From Engraulis encrasicolus (lineage: Eukaryota; Chordata; Actinopteri; Clupeiformes; Engraulidae): a DNA stretch of 64,000 bases. Of this stretch, positions 33,070 to 46,399 are shown in pieces. A model generated the notes under the pieces. That model was given only the letters and a program-made list of their open reading frames with translations. It was not told the origin of the DNA and made no database searches. A program made the translations under genes and the position numbers. Numbering within the stretch: position 1 is the stretch's first letter; each line of letters starts with the position of its first letter. The stretch spans positions 52,387,176 to 52,451,175 of the forward strand of contig NC_085875.1 in assembly GCF_034702125.1 (NCBI RefSeq). The letters run 5' to 3'.

Positions 33070-34115
33070 GATACTTTTTAAAAACTTTTTTTACACATTG
33101 TGCTGTGGTCCAAATTGACATGATAATCTACAAAATCTTCACCATCAAAAGCATGGGACAATAATGCCTTGATATAATATTTAGCCTATAGCCTAGTAGT
33201 TCCACATGCCCCCCCCAAATAAAATGTGTGTGCATGCCGCTGGGTGTGGTGGTGTGTGGGTAGCAGGGTGGTGTGTGTTCAGCACAGGGCGGGCCTTGTT
33301 CCATGGGCCTGTGGTCGCCGCAGTGACAAGACACTGGCTCCCAGTTGTGGATGAGCAAGCGTTGCCTTAATTCCCTGCTTGCCTCCACAATTGAGAGCCG
33401 AAAATGACAGCATTTATTTTATTTACCCCAGCCCAGCCTGGAGAGTGGTCACAAGTCTGAAACATCACATGTTTCTTACATACATTGCCATGCATTTTCA
33501 CTCAAGGACGTGCTGTAAACACTTTCAAATGCCTTTTTTTCAGTTTTTTGTTTTTTGTTCTGTTTTGTTTTGTTTTGTTTTTAATTCCATCCCAACCTGT
33601 TGGGCTGTAAAATGGATGCACTGATTGTCCATGGCATAGAGATGTTATTGCCGTCTATGCCCATGAGGTCATTGGCGAACTGGGTTAAGAAGCCACAATT
33701 CAGTGCCACATATTGCAAATTGCATGGTATCACCTGTATAATCAGGGTTGTGACAGCCGTGGTACAGGAAGTCGGTTGGTGACATGATTCACATAGATTC
33801 AAATAATTTTAGGCAGCGGCTTTCTTTTCGCCACAGACTATCACAGCAAGCAAAAATGACGTAGAAATAAATGTCAATGAATTACAATTACCTTTACTGT
33901 ACTCTGTGTTTAACACTCACTTCCTGGAACTATTTTGGAGCTGCATGTCATTAAGTGATCTGTATGTTGAAGGCTCCATGAACCGCCATCTTTGTGTAGA
34001 AATGGAACGGCATTGGCCTAACTCTTAGTCCCATGGCTCTGATTAGGGCTATTCGATCAGGTCATCTGGAATATATGACATATGTATTAAGTTCATTATG
34101 TCTAACTGTTTAACT
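33070..34115. other. unassigned intergenic stretch
   Basis: Contains a short dispersed repeat at about 33755-33800 (reverse complement also at 52125-52170). No gene is seen. Confidence 0.4.
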
Positions 34116-34119
34116 TAAA

Positions 34120-34243
34120 CACTTAAGGTTTTCTTTTGCCTTAAGACTTGACCCTCTGATGAAGACGGAAGTAACACCGTCTAAACATGTCAGGTAAAAG
34201 ATAAAAACTTTTACATGTCTTAAGGCAAAAGAAAAGCCTAAGT
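34120..34243 (+). mobile_element. Penelope-like remnant with near-canonical hammerhead core
   Basis: CTGATGA at 34156-34162, stem II GACGG/CCGTC (34164-34168 with 34177-34181), then TAAA where GAAA is expected, then C-AT-G and TC at 34190-34191, the expected cleavage triplet position. CCT before CTGATGA pairs with AGG after it. The whole is framed by inverted copies of TTTTCTTTTGCCTTAAGAC (34130-34148 and 34216-34235). Confidence 0.65.
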
Positions 34244-34494
34244 GGAATATATGACACTGGAATATAGATTTCAAAGCAGGTTGACCATCACTGGGTGGTT
34301 GAGAAGAAGGTGGTTGTCGGAAGGAAAATCAATTAACGTCAGCAACATTGTGAGAGCATTGGCTGAGACTAGATGGTCAGTTCTCACTTCTTGCCAACAG
34401 AGGTCACTGTTGAGCTTTCCAGGGTCCTCCAGTTTCAGTTGCAACGGCAGTGAAGAAATTCCTCTGTAGGAAGTGTGTTACAGTACAGGGGGGT

Positions 34495-34515
34495 TGTTGG
34501 GGGGGGGGGGGGGGG
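34495..34515. repeat. Poly(G) tract
   Basis: About 20 G, one of several homopolymer-G tracts in the window (see also 36167-36183). Confidence 0.95.
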
Positions 34516-34552
34516 AGCTGTCACTGGTCCTGACCCCACAGATATTATAAAG

Positions 34553-34872
34553 CAGGGGTGTCAAACTCATATTCTCTGAGGATGAGAATTAAAATCTGCA
34601 ATAACGTTGCGGGCCGAACTCCACATTTTCTTCAAACATTCATTCTCATCATACATGGTGGGTCAAATGAACCTGCCTGTTGCATGAGTTTGAGATGTTA
34701 CAGAGGCACAATCATATTGCTGTGACACACCAAATTTGATGCTCAAGTCACGTTAAATGGCTATTAATGGTGTATGTGGGCCATCTGTAATTCACATTTG
34801 AAATGATCTGGTGGACCAAATAAAATGACCCAGCGGGCCAGATTTGGCCTCCGGGCCTGAGTTTGATCCCTG
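34553..34872. mobile_element. hAT-type MITE
   Basis: CAGGGGTGTCAAACTCA at the left and TGAGTTTGATCCCTG at the right. Flanks TTATAAAG and GTATAAAA match at 6 of 8. Internal GCGGGCC and GGGCCAGATTTGGCC are typical of this common fish repeat. Confidence 0.8.
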
Positions 34873-35024
34873 GTATAAAACATAATTTGATTTGTGGCTT
34901 CCCCTGATTATTCAACGTTCTAGTTTCTTGTTTCCTTATGGCCAGGTTGGGACATGGCGTCCACCATCAGATATCATATACTACTACTACTACTGCTACT
35001 ACTATTACAACTACTAGTAGAAAA

Positions 35025-35370
<346 letters not shown>

Positions 35371-35490
35371 GGGGTCGTAATGGCCTGGAACATCATATCA
35401 CTGTGCAAGGCATTACTCCATCAGACTTCCCACAGTAGTCATCCGCCAAAACTCCTAGCATGACTGCTCACTCACCCCATCTATTCCTGA

Positions 35491-35615
35491 ACACACACAC
35501 GCACACACGAACGCTTGCACGCACGCTTGCACGCACGCTTGCACGCACGCACGCACGCACGCACACACGCACACACACACAGGCACACACACAGGCACAC
35601 ACACAGGCACACATA
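35491..35615. repeat. CA / GCACGCTT / CGCA repeats
   Basis: Includes three tandem GCACGCTT units at 35510-35545 and three ACACACAGGC units at 35573-35613. Confidence 0.95.
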
Positions 35616-35689
35616 GTGAGGGTCCATAAACCACAAAACAAGAGAGGAGTCAGGCAGAGGAAACATACCCTCGTTGTAGCTGGGACGAG

Positions 35690-36183
35690 GAGGGAGAGAT
35701 GAAGGGGGAGAGAGATAGAGGAGTGGAGAATTGGAGGAGTGGAGAATTGGAGGAGTGGAGGGGGGGTGGAGCAATGGAGGAGTGGTGGAGAGGAGGGATG
35801 GAAGGGGAGAGAGACGGAGGAGTGGAGTAGTGGAGGAGTGGAGGGTGGAGGAATGGAGGAGAGGAGGAGTGGAGGGATGAAGGGAAGAGAGACAGAGGAG
35901 TGGAGAAGTGGAGCAGGAGAGAGATGGAGGAGTAGAGGAGAGGAGGAGTGGAGGGGGAAAGAGATGGAGGAGGAGAGACAGAGGAGTGGAGGGGTGAAGG
36001 GGGAGAGAGACGGAGGAGTGGGGGAGAAGAGGAGTGGTTGAGTGGAGGGGAGGAGGAGTGGAGGAGTGGAGAAGTGGAGGAGTAGAGGAGAGGAGGAGTA
36101 GAGGAGTAGAGGAATGGAGGGATGGAGGGGGAGAGAGACGGAGGAGTAGATGAGAGGAGGAGTGGAGGGGGGGGGGGGGGGGG
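35690..36183. repeat. Purine-rich GGAGGAGTGGA minisatellite ending in poly(G)
   Basis: About 490 bases of GAGGAGTGGAG-type units (10-12 bp, imperfect) almost free of pyrimidines except T. It has higher-order repeats with GGGGGAGAGAGACGGAGGAG. Confidence 0.95.
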
Positions 36184-36354
36184 GTCTAGCATGTAAAGAA
36201 AGGGCCACCCCATGAAACCGTTAAATAAAAAAAGATGAGAATGGAGAAAGTAGATTTTCTCAGTGCCGTCTGTTTTGTCTTTTTTCCCTGCAGCCCGGGG
36301 TACACTTGACGACTACTACTGCGAGGGAAATCTGGTATGATATTTATATAACAT

Positions 36355-36388
36355 CTTTTCAAACATTTTTGTAGATACGACACACACA

Positions 36389-36452
<64 letters not shown>

Positions 36453-36660
36453 TTCTTTCTTTCTCCAGCCTACCCCTCCTCCCCTCCCTCTCTGTCTCTC
36501 TCTTTCTCTCTCTCTCTCCAAATATTTTTGTAGAGATAGCACAGTCATACACCCTCTCTCCCTTTCTCTCCTTCTCTGTCCTTTCTTTCTCCAGCCTACC
36601 CCTCTTCTTTCTCTCTCCTCTCGCTCCCTCCCTCCCTCTCTCTCTACTGCTCTTGCCAGT
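36355..36660. repeat. (CT)n and a tandem ~165-bp duplication
   Basis: TTTTTGTAGA(T/G)A(C/G), then CT-rich sequence, then CTTTCTTTCTCCAGCCTACCCCTC occurs twice (from about 36368 and from about 36526). Confidence 0.85.
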
Positions 36661-36930
36661 GTGTGCCCGTTCTACGTGTAAGAATGTGCAAGTTTTTCAA
36701 ATTACTCTTTAAGTTGTACCAGGTGAAGAAATATGATTATAGTGAAACCAATCTTGATCCCAAAACAAAACAGTCTTTTTTGTAACACTCAGTGACAATT
36801 GCTGTAAATTATCCATTTATTTTGGTACAGAGATGGTGACAGTACATGTTTTCAGATACGGACTACTCACAGCTGTGGTCAATTTAATAGCAGCCAGATC
36901 CCTATGCAAGCAACGCTGGAACCACACGCA

Positions 36931-37376
<446 letters not shown>

Positions 37377-37516
37377 GCAACCCTAGAACAGAACAAAAAA
37401 TTGGGAGGGGGAGGATGCTGGTGGAGTGGTGTTGGTTGGGGGTGTTGGGGCATTGGGGCAAGGGTCGCGCAAATTTGGTGTTAGAGCAAGGATGCAAGAG
37501 AGAGAGTGAGGGGGAG

Positions 37517-37528
37517 CAGGCAGAGAGG

Positions 37529-37616
<88 letters not shown>

Positions 37617-37632
37617 AAGAGAGAGAGAGAGC
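37517..37632. repeat. (GA)n microsatellite
   Basis: GA run with CA and AAAG interruptions. Confidence 0.95.
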
Positions 37633-37990
37633 AAAATAAAGAAAGTGCACATCTGCTGACATAAAAAAGAAAAACTCCTGGACCCTTGATTTTTTTCTTA
37701 TTCGTCTTCTTTTTTTCTTCTTCTTCTCTTTCCTCTTTTTCTCACTCGTTGTGGTATTTTACTAGCACATGTCCTAGTCCAACATCTGTCTGTGCCTGTT
37801 GTTCTATGAAACATTTCCCACAGATCCCTTTGTTTTGTTTGTCAATTTATTTCAAGAAATAGGGATTTTTCTATGAAAGAAAAGACCAATACTGGACATG
37901 AAAGAGCGCACACAAAGTTTGTGGTCGTTTCCTGTCTCTGACACGGATGGGGTAGGGCAGGGCAGGGTCTGGCGTAATAGTCATCTAGAA

Positions 37991-38303
37991 CAGTATTTCT
38001 CAAACTTTTTCAGACAGAGGAGGACCACCTAGTCCCCCCAAAAATGTTCAGTGACCACCTGTAAACTGAATTGACAGCTGACGGGTGCTAATTTGACACT
38101 GCTAATTTCAACACAGATCTCTTACTTTTTATTCACATTATACGTGTTATTGTGGTGATAATGTGACGTCTGTTTAGCTTTGTAATAATGTTACAAATAT
38201 AGCCTACTTGTCTTGGAAAAGTAAGTTATAAATCCCCTCGCGGACCACCTGAGCTCTGTCACAGACCACCAGTGGTTCCCGGACCACACTTTGAGAATCA
38301 CTG
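37991..38303. mobile_element. hAT-type MITE
   Basis: CAGTATTTCTCAAACTTTTT at the left, CACTTTGAGAATCACTG at the right, flanked by ATCTAGAA (37983-37990) and TTCTAGAA (38304-38311), 7 of 8. Length 313 bp. Confidence 0.9.
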
Positions 38304-38468
38304 TTCTAGAATCAATATCTGTGAATGATTATGGTAAGGACTATTTATTCTGCATGGGCTGGGTCTAGCAGGCCTGTGGTGTGGTGGTCCACAGATGTTT
38401 CAGTACAATTTGCATTCCTGTTTTTCATCCCATTTAACAACAGATGTTTTAGATGGTCAAAAGTATAA

Positions 38469-38609
<141 letters not shown>

Positions 38610-38998
38610 CCTGGAAGTTGGATGCTGTTTTGACTCATGTCTAGATGAGGCTTTCTTAAAGAAACTGGTAAAATAGAAAGAAATAGAAAGAAAGTAACAG
38701 GCCTTGGCCCTTGGCTATAAAGGCCAATATACAGTATATCACTTATCTTAGGAAGTCTGAGACATGTACACAGACTGGTCACTAGGGGCCTAAGGATGGT
38801 TGGCTTCACGAAAACAAAGGCATAGCAAATAGACAATTGCTCAATATCCTCCATTATTGGTAGTCGTCATATTTGGAAAAGGAGGTGTTGTTTGTACCCT
38901 TATAACGGCTATTTTGAGACCCACATTGGATTGTGACTTAGCATCATTGTATCTGTAACATTTATGCCACTATATATTATGAATTAAGGACATAAATA

Positions 38999-39476
<478 letters not shown>

Positions 39477-39479
39477 CAT

Positions 39480-39860
39480 GTCAGGAAATTGCGGGGTTGG
39501 AGCCCAAGTGCAGCACACAAAGAATGGTCCGGGTAACTCTTATTTCTTAACAAACATAAAAGACTACAAAATAGTAAATGCAGGGACGCTGCAATCTACA
39601 AACAAAAACACCCACGACCACGAGGGGGAAAACAGAACACAGAAAACTAAAGACAGTGGTTTACACTTACGGATTCACACTCAGAGGAAGACAAGGTTCT
39701 AAAGACTAAGATTGACAATGACGCAGCAAGGAGAAACACTGGGACTTAAATACACAGGAAACAATTAACGATACACAAGGGAACTAATCAAAACACTAAC
39801 CAGAACTAATTACATGGGACACAGGCACAGGTGACAAATACAAAATCTAGGAACTACAAA
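39480..39860. mobile_element. Unclassified repeat-like sequence
   Basis: A-rich sequence with AACACTGGGACTTAAATACA CAGGAAACAATTAACG and GACACAGGCACAGGTGACAA looks like a common fish dispersed repeat (untranslated part of a retroelement). This rests on resemblance only. Confidence 0.3.
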
Positions 39861-40023
39861 AGTCTATCTCTTGTCTATCTCTTGATAAGCGGATCAGCTT
39901 CAAACTTTAAATTTTAAATTGAATATACTGTAATATCTGTATGTCCAGTTCTGGAAAATTGTCTAAAATATGGCAGGAGAAGGAGAAAGGAGGTGAAGAC
40001 AGTGTGTCTATCTCTGAGGTGTG

Positions 40024-40317
40024 CAGGGTCGGATTAACGCACAGGCTAGATATAGCTGCAGCCTAGGGGGCTCCATTTGCCTGCAGGAGTCCCTGATCGG
40101 ACAAACGTGAAGAATTGCAAAAGGATCACAAGATGCAATATTGACAAATTCATCTGTTGTGCAGAGTACAGTTTTGAATCTTGGTAATGCTCCTCTTTAC
40201 AGTTCCTAGCTGGTAATTATGACACTGTCTATGTAAATTTGGCGCAAAATGTTCCTTCTGCGGGGTCTCACAGCAAACTGTAGGCTAGGGTCCCCAGGCC
40301 ATCTCAAACCGGCTCTG
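40024..40317. mobile_element. hAT-type MITE
   Basis: CAGGGTCGGATTAACGCACA at the left and TCTCAAACCGGCTCTG at the right, flanked by GAGGTGTG (40016-40023) and GAGGTATG (40318-40325), 7 of 8. Length 294 bp. Confidence 0.88.
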
Positions 40318-40329
40318 GAGGTATGAGTA

Positions 40330-40890
40330 ACATAGGAAACCCTATAAAAGTGCGGCAGTGGGAGTAGAGCAATTGGGGGCGCAAGCGAGGCATTGGTCCC
40401 TGGGCCCAGGGCCCTCCCGTATCTTAAGACCTAGACAGGCTTTATGGGGGTCTATCAGTGCACTGGAGCCCTGTGTGCATTTGCCCCACCTCCATGTGGA
40501 AGTTATGTTCTTGAATATTCATGGGAATTGCCAAATGTCTGACATGAAAACCAGGACCATTTTCCTGAAAAGAACAAAACAAGGGGCAGCATTTTCAGTT
40601 CTGTAATTGAAAAAAGGGAAGTGAATTTTTATACATACTGTAAGCATATGTATACAGCCAATAAATTATTCCCGTCAAGACTGCTAAAATAAGTGATGTT
40701 TTAGCTACAAAAAATGGGAAAAAGTGAGTTTCTAACATAACTCAGTGGTGACAGTGGTGCTGGCCACCAAAAACGGTGACTGTCCCTGCTGCCTCACAGG
40801 AACCACAGTCCACCCTCATTTTCATAAACCTTTCCGCTGAATCCGTTTCCCCATTCTCTCTTTAATTAGACTGCTTTCATTTGAAAGCAA
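40330..40890. other. unassigned intergenic stretch
   Basis: No gene or clear repeat recognised. Confidence 0.4.
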
Positions 40891-40894
40891 CCGC

Positions 40895-41160
40895 CAGGGC
40901 TGGACTGGGACCAAAAAATGACTCAGGCAAGACCGGTTCCTCACACAGCCCTCGTTTTCTACAATATTATAGTCAGCTCAGCTCATTGTCTATTTTACAG
41001 ATGGACCGATGGGTTTCCACATCTAAATGGTCAGCCGGTTTCTAAGGGGAACAACAGAAACAACAACAAACAAGCAAACAAACAAACAAACAAAACAGCA
41101 TTGGCCCCTGGCGGCCCACCGGGAACATGCCCTGTAGACCAGATTACCAGTCCAGCCCTA
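40895..41160. mobile_element. hAT-type MITE, family D
   Basis: CAGGGCTGGACTGGGACC at the left and ATTACCAGTCCAGCCCTA at the right, flanked by GCAACCGC (40887-40894) and CCAACCGC (41161-41168), 7 of 8. Length 266 bp. Confidence 0.88.
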
Positions 41161-41835
41161 CCAACCGCAGACAATGTGAAGCATCCTCCTAAGCAGCGGT
41201 GGGCGATGATGCATTGTTGAGCAGTGAGTGATGAATGAACAAATTGTAAAAAAGGAAAAAAAGACACGCACATCTGTCACAATGTAAACTGAAAATAAAG
41301 TCTGCAACACCAAGCTCCTGTTTCTCTTAGTTTAATGTGACGTTCCGGGAAACTTTATTTCATGATGAATGAACAAATGTGTGGGCGTCAGAATGAGACG
41401 AATGGTGTGTGATTGGGGCGGGCGGCTGATTGAACTGAGCTAACTCCTGTATGTGCAGTGTGGCTGCAGGAGCATTTGCAGATGTGTATGAGCGGGAAGA
41501 TGAATGTGGTAGTCAAAAAGCAGACAGCATAATCTAAATCTATGTAAGTAAACCTAAGACCAAACGCATGCACACACGCACGGACACACACACACACACA
41601 CCTCAAGTTGTTGTAACCTAGATAATTACCAGTTCAAAGGGAAAAGGAAACCTCATGCAATAAGGATCCACAACAATAAACAGAACAGCATGAAGTGTGT
41701 GTGGAGAGAGAGAGAGAGAGAGGGAAAATTTGACACGCTGCCCTGAATGCAGATGTTGGTTGGCTGTTTGGTCGGTCGGTTGGCTGGCTGTGAGGCAATA
41801 TTGCCAGTAAACATGCAAGAGAACCATGAGGAGGA

Positions 41836-42024
<189 letters not shown>

Positions 42025-42029
42025 ACCAC

Positions 42030-43360
42030 TCCATCTGCTTCCTCCCCGAAGCACAAATATACCCTATGTATGTATCAATAACACCACAGTGAAGTCAGCC
42101 TACCCTTACCCTACCCTGCCGACTGCGATACAGACCTGCCTAGCTGCCCAGTGACCAGGCCAGCCCTTCTGTTTCAGCGCAGAGAAACACAGAAATCCCT
42201 AAAATACAAACAGCTGCCTTCATTCAGAAATTACTCATTCCAAAGTGTCCTTGGGAAAGTTGTAGTCAGTCACTCCCCAGCAGGATGGAAGCATGTGTTT
42301 TCACAGTGCCTCAGCTCCTGAAGCATGTGTTTTAACTAACTAGCGATAATAACTAGCTGGCAGTGCAGCAAGAAAGAGTATCCCTGTGTCTCATATCGGA
42401 CACTGCTGTCAGTGCACTGACGGTTAGTGCATTGTGCTCACAGTGCACTGAGGTCTTTAGCGCATAGTGTTGTGGAAAAGTTTGAGCACTCTGCACTGTG
42501 CCCTCACTGGAATTGACAGGCAAGCATAGCATTAGCTAGCCAAAATATTGCTTGGCTACTGTTTACGTTGCACAGCGTCTTGTGCTTGTACAAGCTATTT
42601 TGGCAAGCCTTCATTTCCTTCATCCCAACTGGCAACTATGCCGTATACAATACTTGGCCTGGCATGAAACGGTTGGTGTCGCAGCAACATTATTTACAGA
42701 ATTAAGAGACACATTTTTCATTATAAATCCCTGTAACGTCTGATTTGAATTTAGTCACCCTCCTTACACAAGACTTCCTTCTCCAGAGATAATCCCTAGT
42801 GTCTGTTCATAGGATTTTTCCAACACATAAGGGATCAATAGCACAAAAACACTTTCAAAACAGTCAACCATGTTACTCAACTGTGCAGGGGAACAAGTCG
42901 GCACTTTTTTAGGAGAAAAAACAGAGCAGACAAGCCCATCTCCCTAGAACACAAATTATTTTGTTTGTCTGTCAATATGGAGATAAATTGGCAAAAACAT
43001 ACACCTATCTATTCGGCAGAGTCAAATGTTTCCATGCTTACATTTTCTTCCTGTAAAAACAGACTGGCTATGTCAAATAATGATACCAGTACGTTGCAGT
43101 TTGTGTGAAAATACTAAGCTAACTGAGCTAGAAAGCAACATTGCTTAATAATGGTCGCATAATGCTTGCAATATATTGAAGGTATTGTGCAATTTCAAAT
43201 TTGCCTCATGATAGACCTCGGGCGCAGATGCATAAATGCAAAGCTGGTTCGTGACCAGACCCAAGCGACAATTGATGTGCACAGTTGCAGAAGTCTAATC
43301 TGCCCTTTAGAGTGGATATGAAGTAAAGGCAAACTAAAGGCAGACTCAAAACATGAGCAG
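42030..43360. other. Low-repeat island, unassigned
   Basis: About 1.3 kb without microsatellites. No long ORF or splice-compatible coding frame is seen. CAGTGCACTGA motifs recur near 42410-42450. Confidence 0.4.
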
Positions 43361-43364
43361 AGGC

Positions 43365-43372
<8 letters not shown>

Positions 43373-43443
<71 letters not shown>
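43373..43443. repeat. (CT)n microsatellite
   Basis: CT run of about 35 units, followed by CT-rich sequence with a repeated CCCTCAACCCCCTCCTCTC to 43615. Confidence 0.96.
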
Positions 43444-43447
<4 letters not shown>

Positions 43448-43689
43448 ACACAGCGTCAGTGTTTCTCACTGTCTGTCTGTTTGTCTTTATGTGTGTTTCT
43501 GGAAGAGGGTTGGCTCTTGTCTGTCTCTCCCTCTCTTTTTCCCTCAACCCCCTCCTCTCTTTCTCTCTCTCCCTCAACCCCCTCCTCTCCTTCTCTTTCT
43601 CTTTCTCTTTCTGGAACACCCTCCTCCCCACCCTCCATCTTCTTCCCTTCCCACCCACAATGACTCACTGTTTGTTTGGGTGTAAGAAG

Positions 43690-44500
43690 AACCTCTTTAT
43701 GTAAAAGCCATTAAACTCTGTCAGAAATTACACTGGAGTGCACCTGCACAAGGGGCCTAAGAGTGTGTATAAGGCCACATCCTTGGGTCAACAAAAGGAG
43801 CCCTTTTAAGCAAAAGTGATACGCTCAAACTGCAGGTGCACTCTCCGTTTGGGACCGCATTGCCAAATCTGTGATGTCAAACTGAGCACTCGCCAGTATT
43901 TTCTCGTGAACATTTGTGCATTTTTCTTCTTGGCCATTTGCATGTAAGTCTTCATAGTCTTGATTTAGCTCAACAGTGCCGCTCCCTTCTCTTGAAACAA
44001 GGGAAAAACTATGGAAACCACTTCCAGTAAATACACTGGATGCCAGGGAGCTTAATTGTACTCTAAAACATGTGCACCAAACAGTTTTTTGTTTGTTTGT
44101 TTTGTTCTACTAATAAACTGTGATTATGTTTTAGCATTTCCAGATTTCTGTTCCAACCAGTGAATGCAGGATCACTGTGTTGGCGCAGTGGGGACATTAC
44201 TCCACAAGTTTTTCCCACTGCTTTACATTCCCTTGAGAAAAGAAAACACGTTATGCGGACACCTACACGCCAAAGGTCAGTTTACTGCTGCTGTCATGGA
44301 TTTTATTAAAGGCCCAGTGAAAACACTCCCTAATTGTAAACAAACACTATAAACACAGAGTGGAGATGAAATAAAAAAGAAAGATAGACAAAAGAAAGAA
44401 AAAAGGGAAGAAAGAAAAAGTAAACAAAATAATGAAAGAACCTCTCTTTTCTCGCTGAAAGGATGACATAGCAAGCAGTGGGATTATGGGCCTCAGTAAT
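43690..44500. other. unassigned intergenic stretch
   Basis: Nothing recognised apart from an AAAGAAAG-rich stretch at 44370-44440. Confidence 0.4.
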
Positions 44501-44517
44501 GGGGAACTCCACTCCAC

Positions 44518-44552
44518 TCTCTCTCTCTCACACTCTCTATCTCTCTCCCTCT

Positions 44553-44594
<42 letters not shown>

Positions 44595-44635
44595 GTGTGT
44601 GTGTGTGTGTGTGCGTGCGTGCGTGCGTGTGTGTG

Positions 44636-44676
<41 letters not shown>

Positions 44677-44707
44677 GCGTGCACGTGCATACATGCGTGC
44701 GTGTGTG
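44518..44707. repeat. (CT)n followed by (GT)n/(GCGT)n
   Basis: CT to 44592, GT from 44594, and about 14 GCGT units at 44612-44700. Confidence 0.97.
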
Positions 44708-44759
44708 TTGGTTTAGGGCTGTAAGACTCCAGACATCTTCCCTTTGCACCACGCCTCAC

Positions 44760-45102
<343 letters not shown>

Positions 45103-45224
45103 GAAGGGGGGGGGGATCCAGTGGGAAGAATCCAGTGAGTCAGATGAGGTTGGGCACAGCACGGGATCCGGACACATACATCCACATGTTGAGGTGGCTG
45201 TGTTAACCCTTTCCACAGCTGGGT

Positions 45225-45580
45225 TAAAGGTACACTGTGTAGGATTGTGGGCAGAGTAGGTGTTGCAACTATGCGGCTCATTAGAGATGTGCTGTCTATA
45301 GCCAAATTTGATTTTCTCATGAAAAGTTACTAAGTAATCAACTAATTATTTACTACTATAGGCCATAGTACAGTACGTTTTGCATCTGGAAATGTCTATT
45401 TCTGGAAATTCAAAATGGCGGATATGGCGGAGATCCACCTGTTCATGTATTAAAAGTGCAATTTTCCCAGTCATAATGAATACTTGGTGGTGGTATTCAT
45501 GAAAAACATAACATTTGTTAAAGGGTAGCATGAATTCTAGAAATAAACTACTAAAATATTAGTAGTGCGCCTTTAACACT
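45225..45580. mobile_element. Dispersed repeat family C, second copy
   Basis: TTAAAGGTACACTGTGTAGG at the start and GTAGTGCGCCTTTAA at the end are inverted. Internal blocks match 6940-7520. It lacks the insertion seen in that copy. Confidence 0.7.
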
Positions 45581-45676
45581 TGCCACTGTGGGATGACATG
45601 CACAGTCAAAAAAAGACATGAATTCAACACTTAGAGAGTACTCTGACTGGGAGTAAAGACATCGACTCTCTATGAC

Positions 45677-45946
45677 CAGGACCAGCGTTATAGGCATAGA
45701 CTGACAAGGCAGTCGCCTAGGGCTCCAAATGTCTTGGGGGCACTATGTCTGAAGTCCCTCAGAATTAGAATGTCAAGCAAAATAAAACATTAAACTTTGA
45801 CAATGATAACTCATGGGAACTCAAAATGTATGTAGGTTCAGCTGTGCCCGACGGTATGTACAGTACTTACAGAGGTCAATTTCTAAATGCCTGAAAAGGA
45901 AAGGGGGTGCTTGCTTACGTCACCATACTGACCAGAACCAGTCCTG
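45677..45946. mobile_element. hAT-type MITE
   Basis: CAGGACCAGCGTTATAGG at the left and CCAGAACCAGTCCTG at the right, flanked by TCTATGAC (45669-45676) and GCTATGAC (45947-45954), 7 of 8. Length 270 bp. Confidence 0.85.
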
Positions 45947-46137
45947 GCTATGACACACTGCTTTCAAAAGGCCAGCCTCCAGTTAACCTTTAAGAGTTTA
46001 AAGAACGGTAACTCTGTGGTTATGGAAACGTTGACAGGATGAAACATTTGGAGGAAAATTGCGGCCCATACAATATTCTGTCATGTGGAATTTTTGAGTC
46101 CTAACATTGTTGTACAGAATACATGCTTTGTTTGAAC

Positions 46138-46270
46138 AACACATTAAATTACATTGAATTTACACTTTTTAACCAAAGCAACTTAAAATCATACCCAGCA
46201 TCAGATACAAAGTGCACAGGAATTACACCGCAACAAATGTGTTTTTCAGTACATTAGCACAGGGTTACAG
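46138..46270 (-). mobile_element. SINE tail remnant
   Basis: ACATTAAATTACATTGAATT TACACTTTTTAACCAAAGCAA resembles the 3' end of the SINE at 14408. Confidence 0.4.
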
Positions 46271-46399
46271 TAAGTAGCGTACGCACACACTCGTCACAAC
46301 GCTACAACACAATGCTAGAAAGACACTCCTGAGAAGGCGAGTCAAAGTAGCAGAGGTGTCAAAAATAAAAGTAAAATTCATGGTGTAAGAACAAAGTGA

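Noticed and set aside
33600..33782. A 60-codon ORF that is open on both strands
   Set aside because: Short, without homology, and it overlaps a dispersed repeat shared with 52125-52170.
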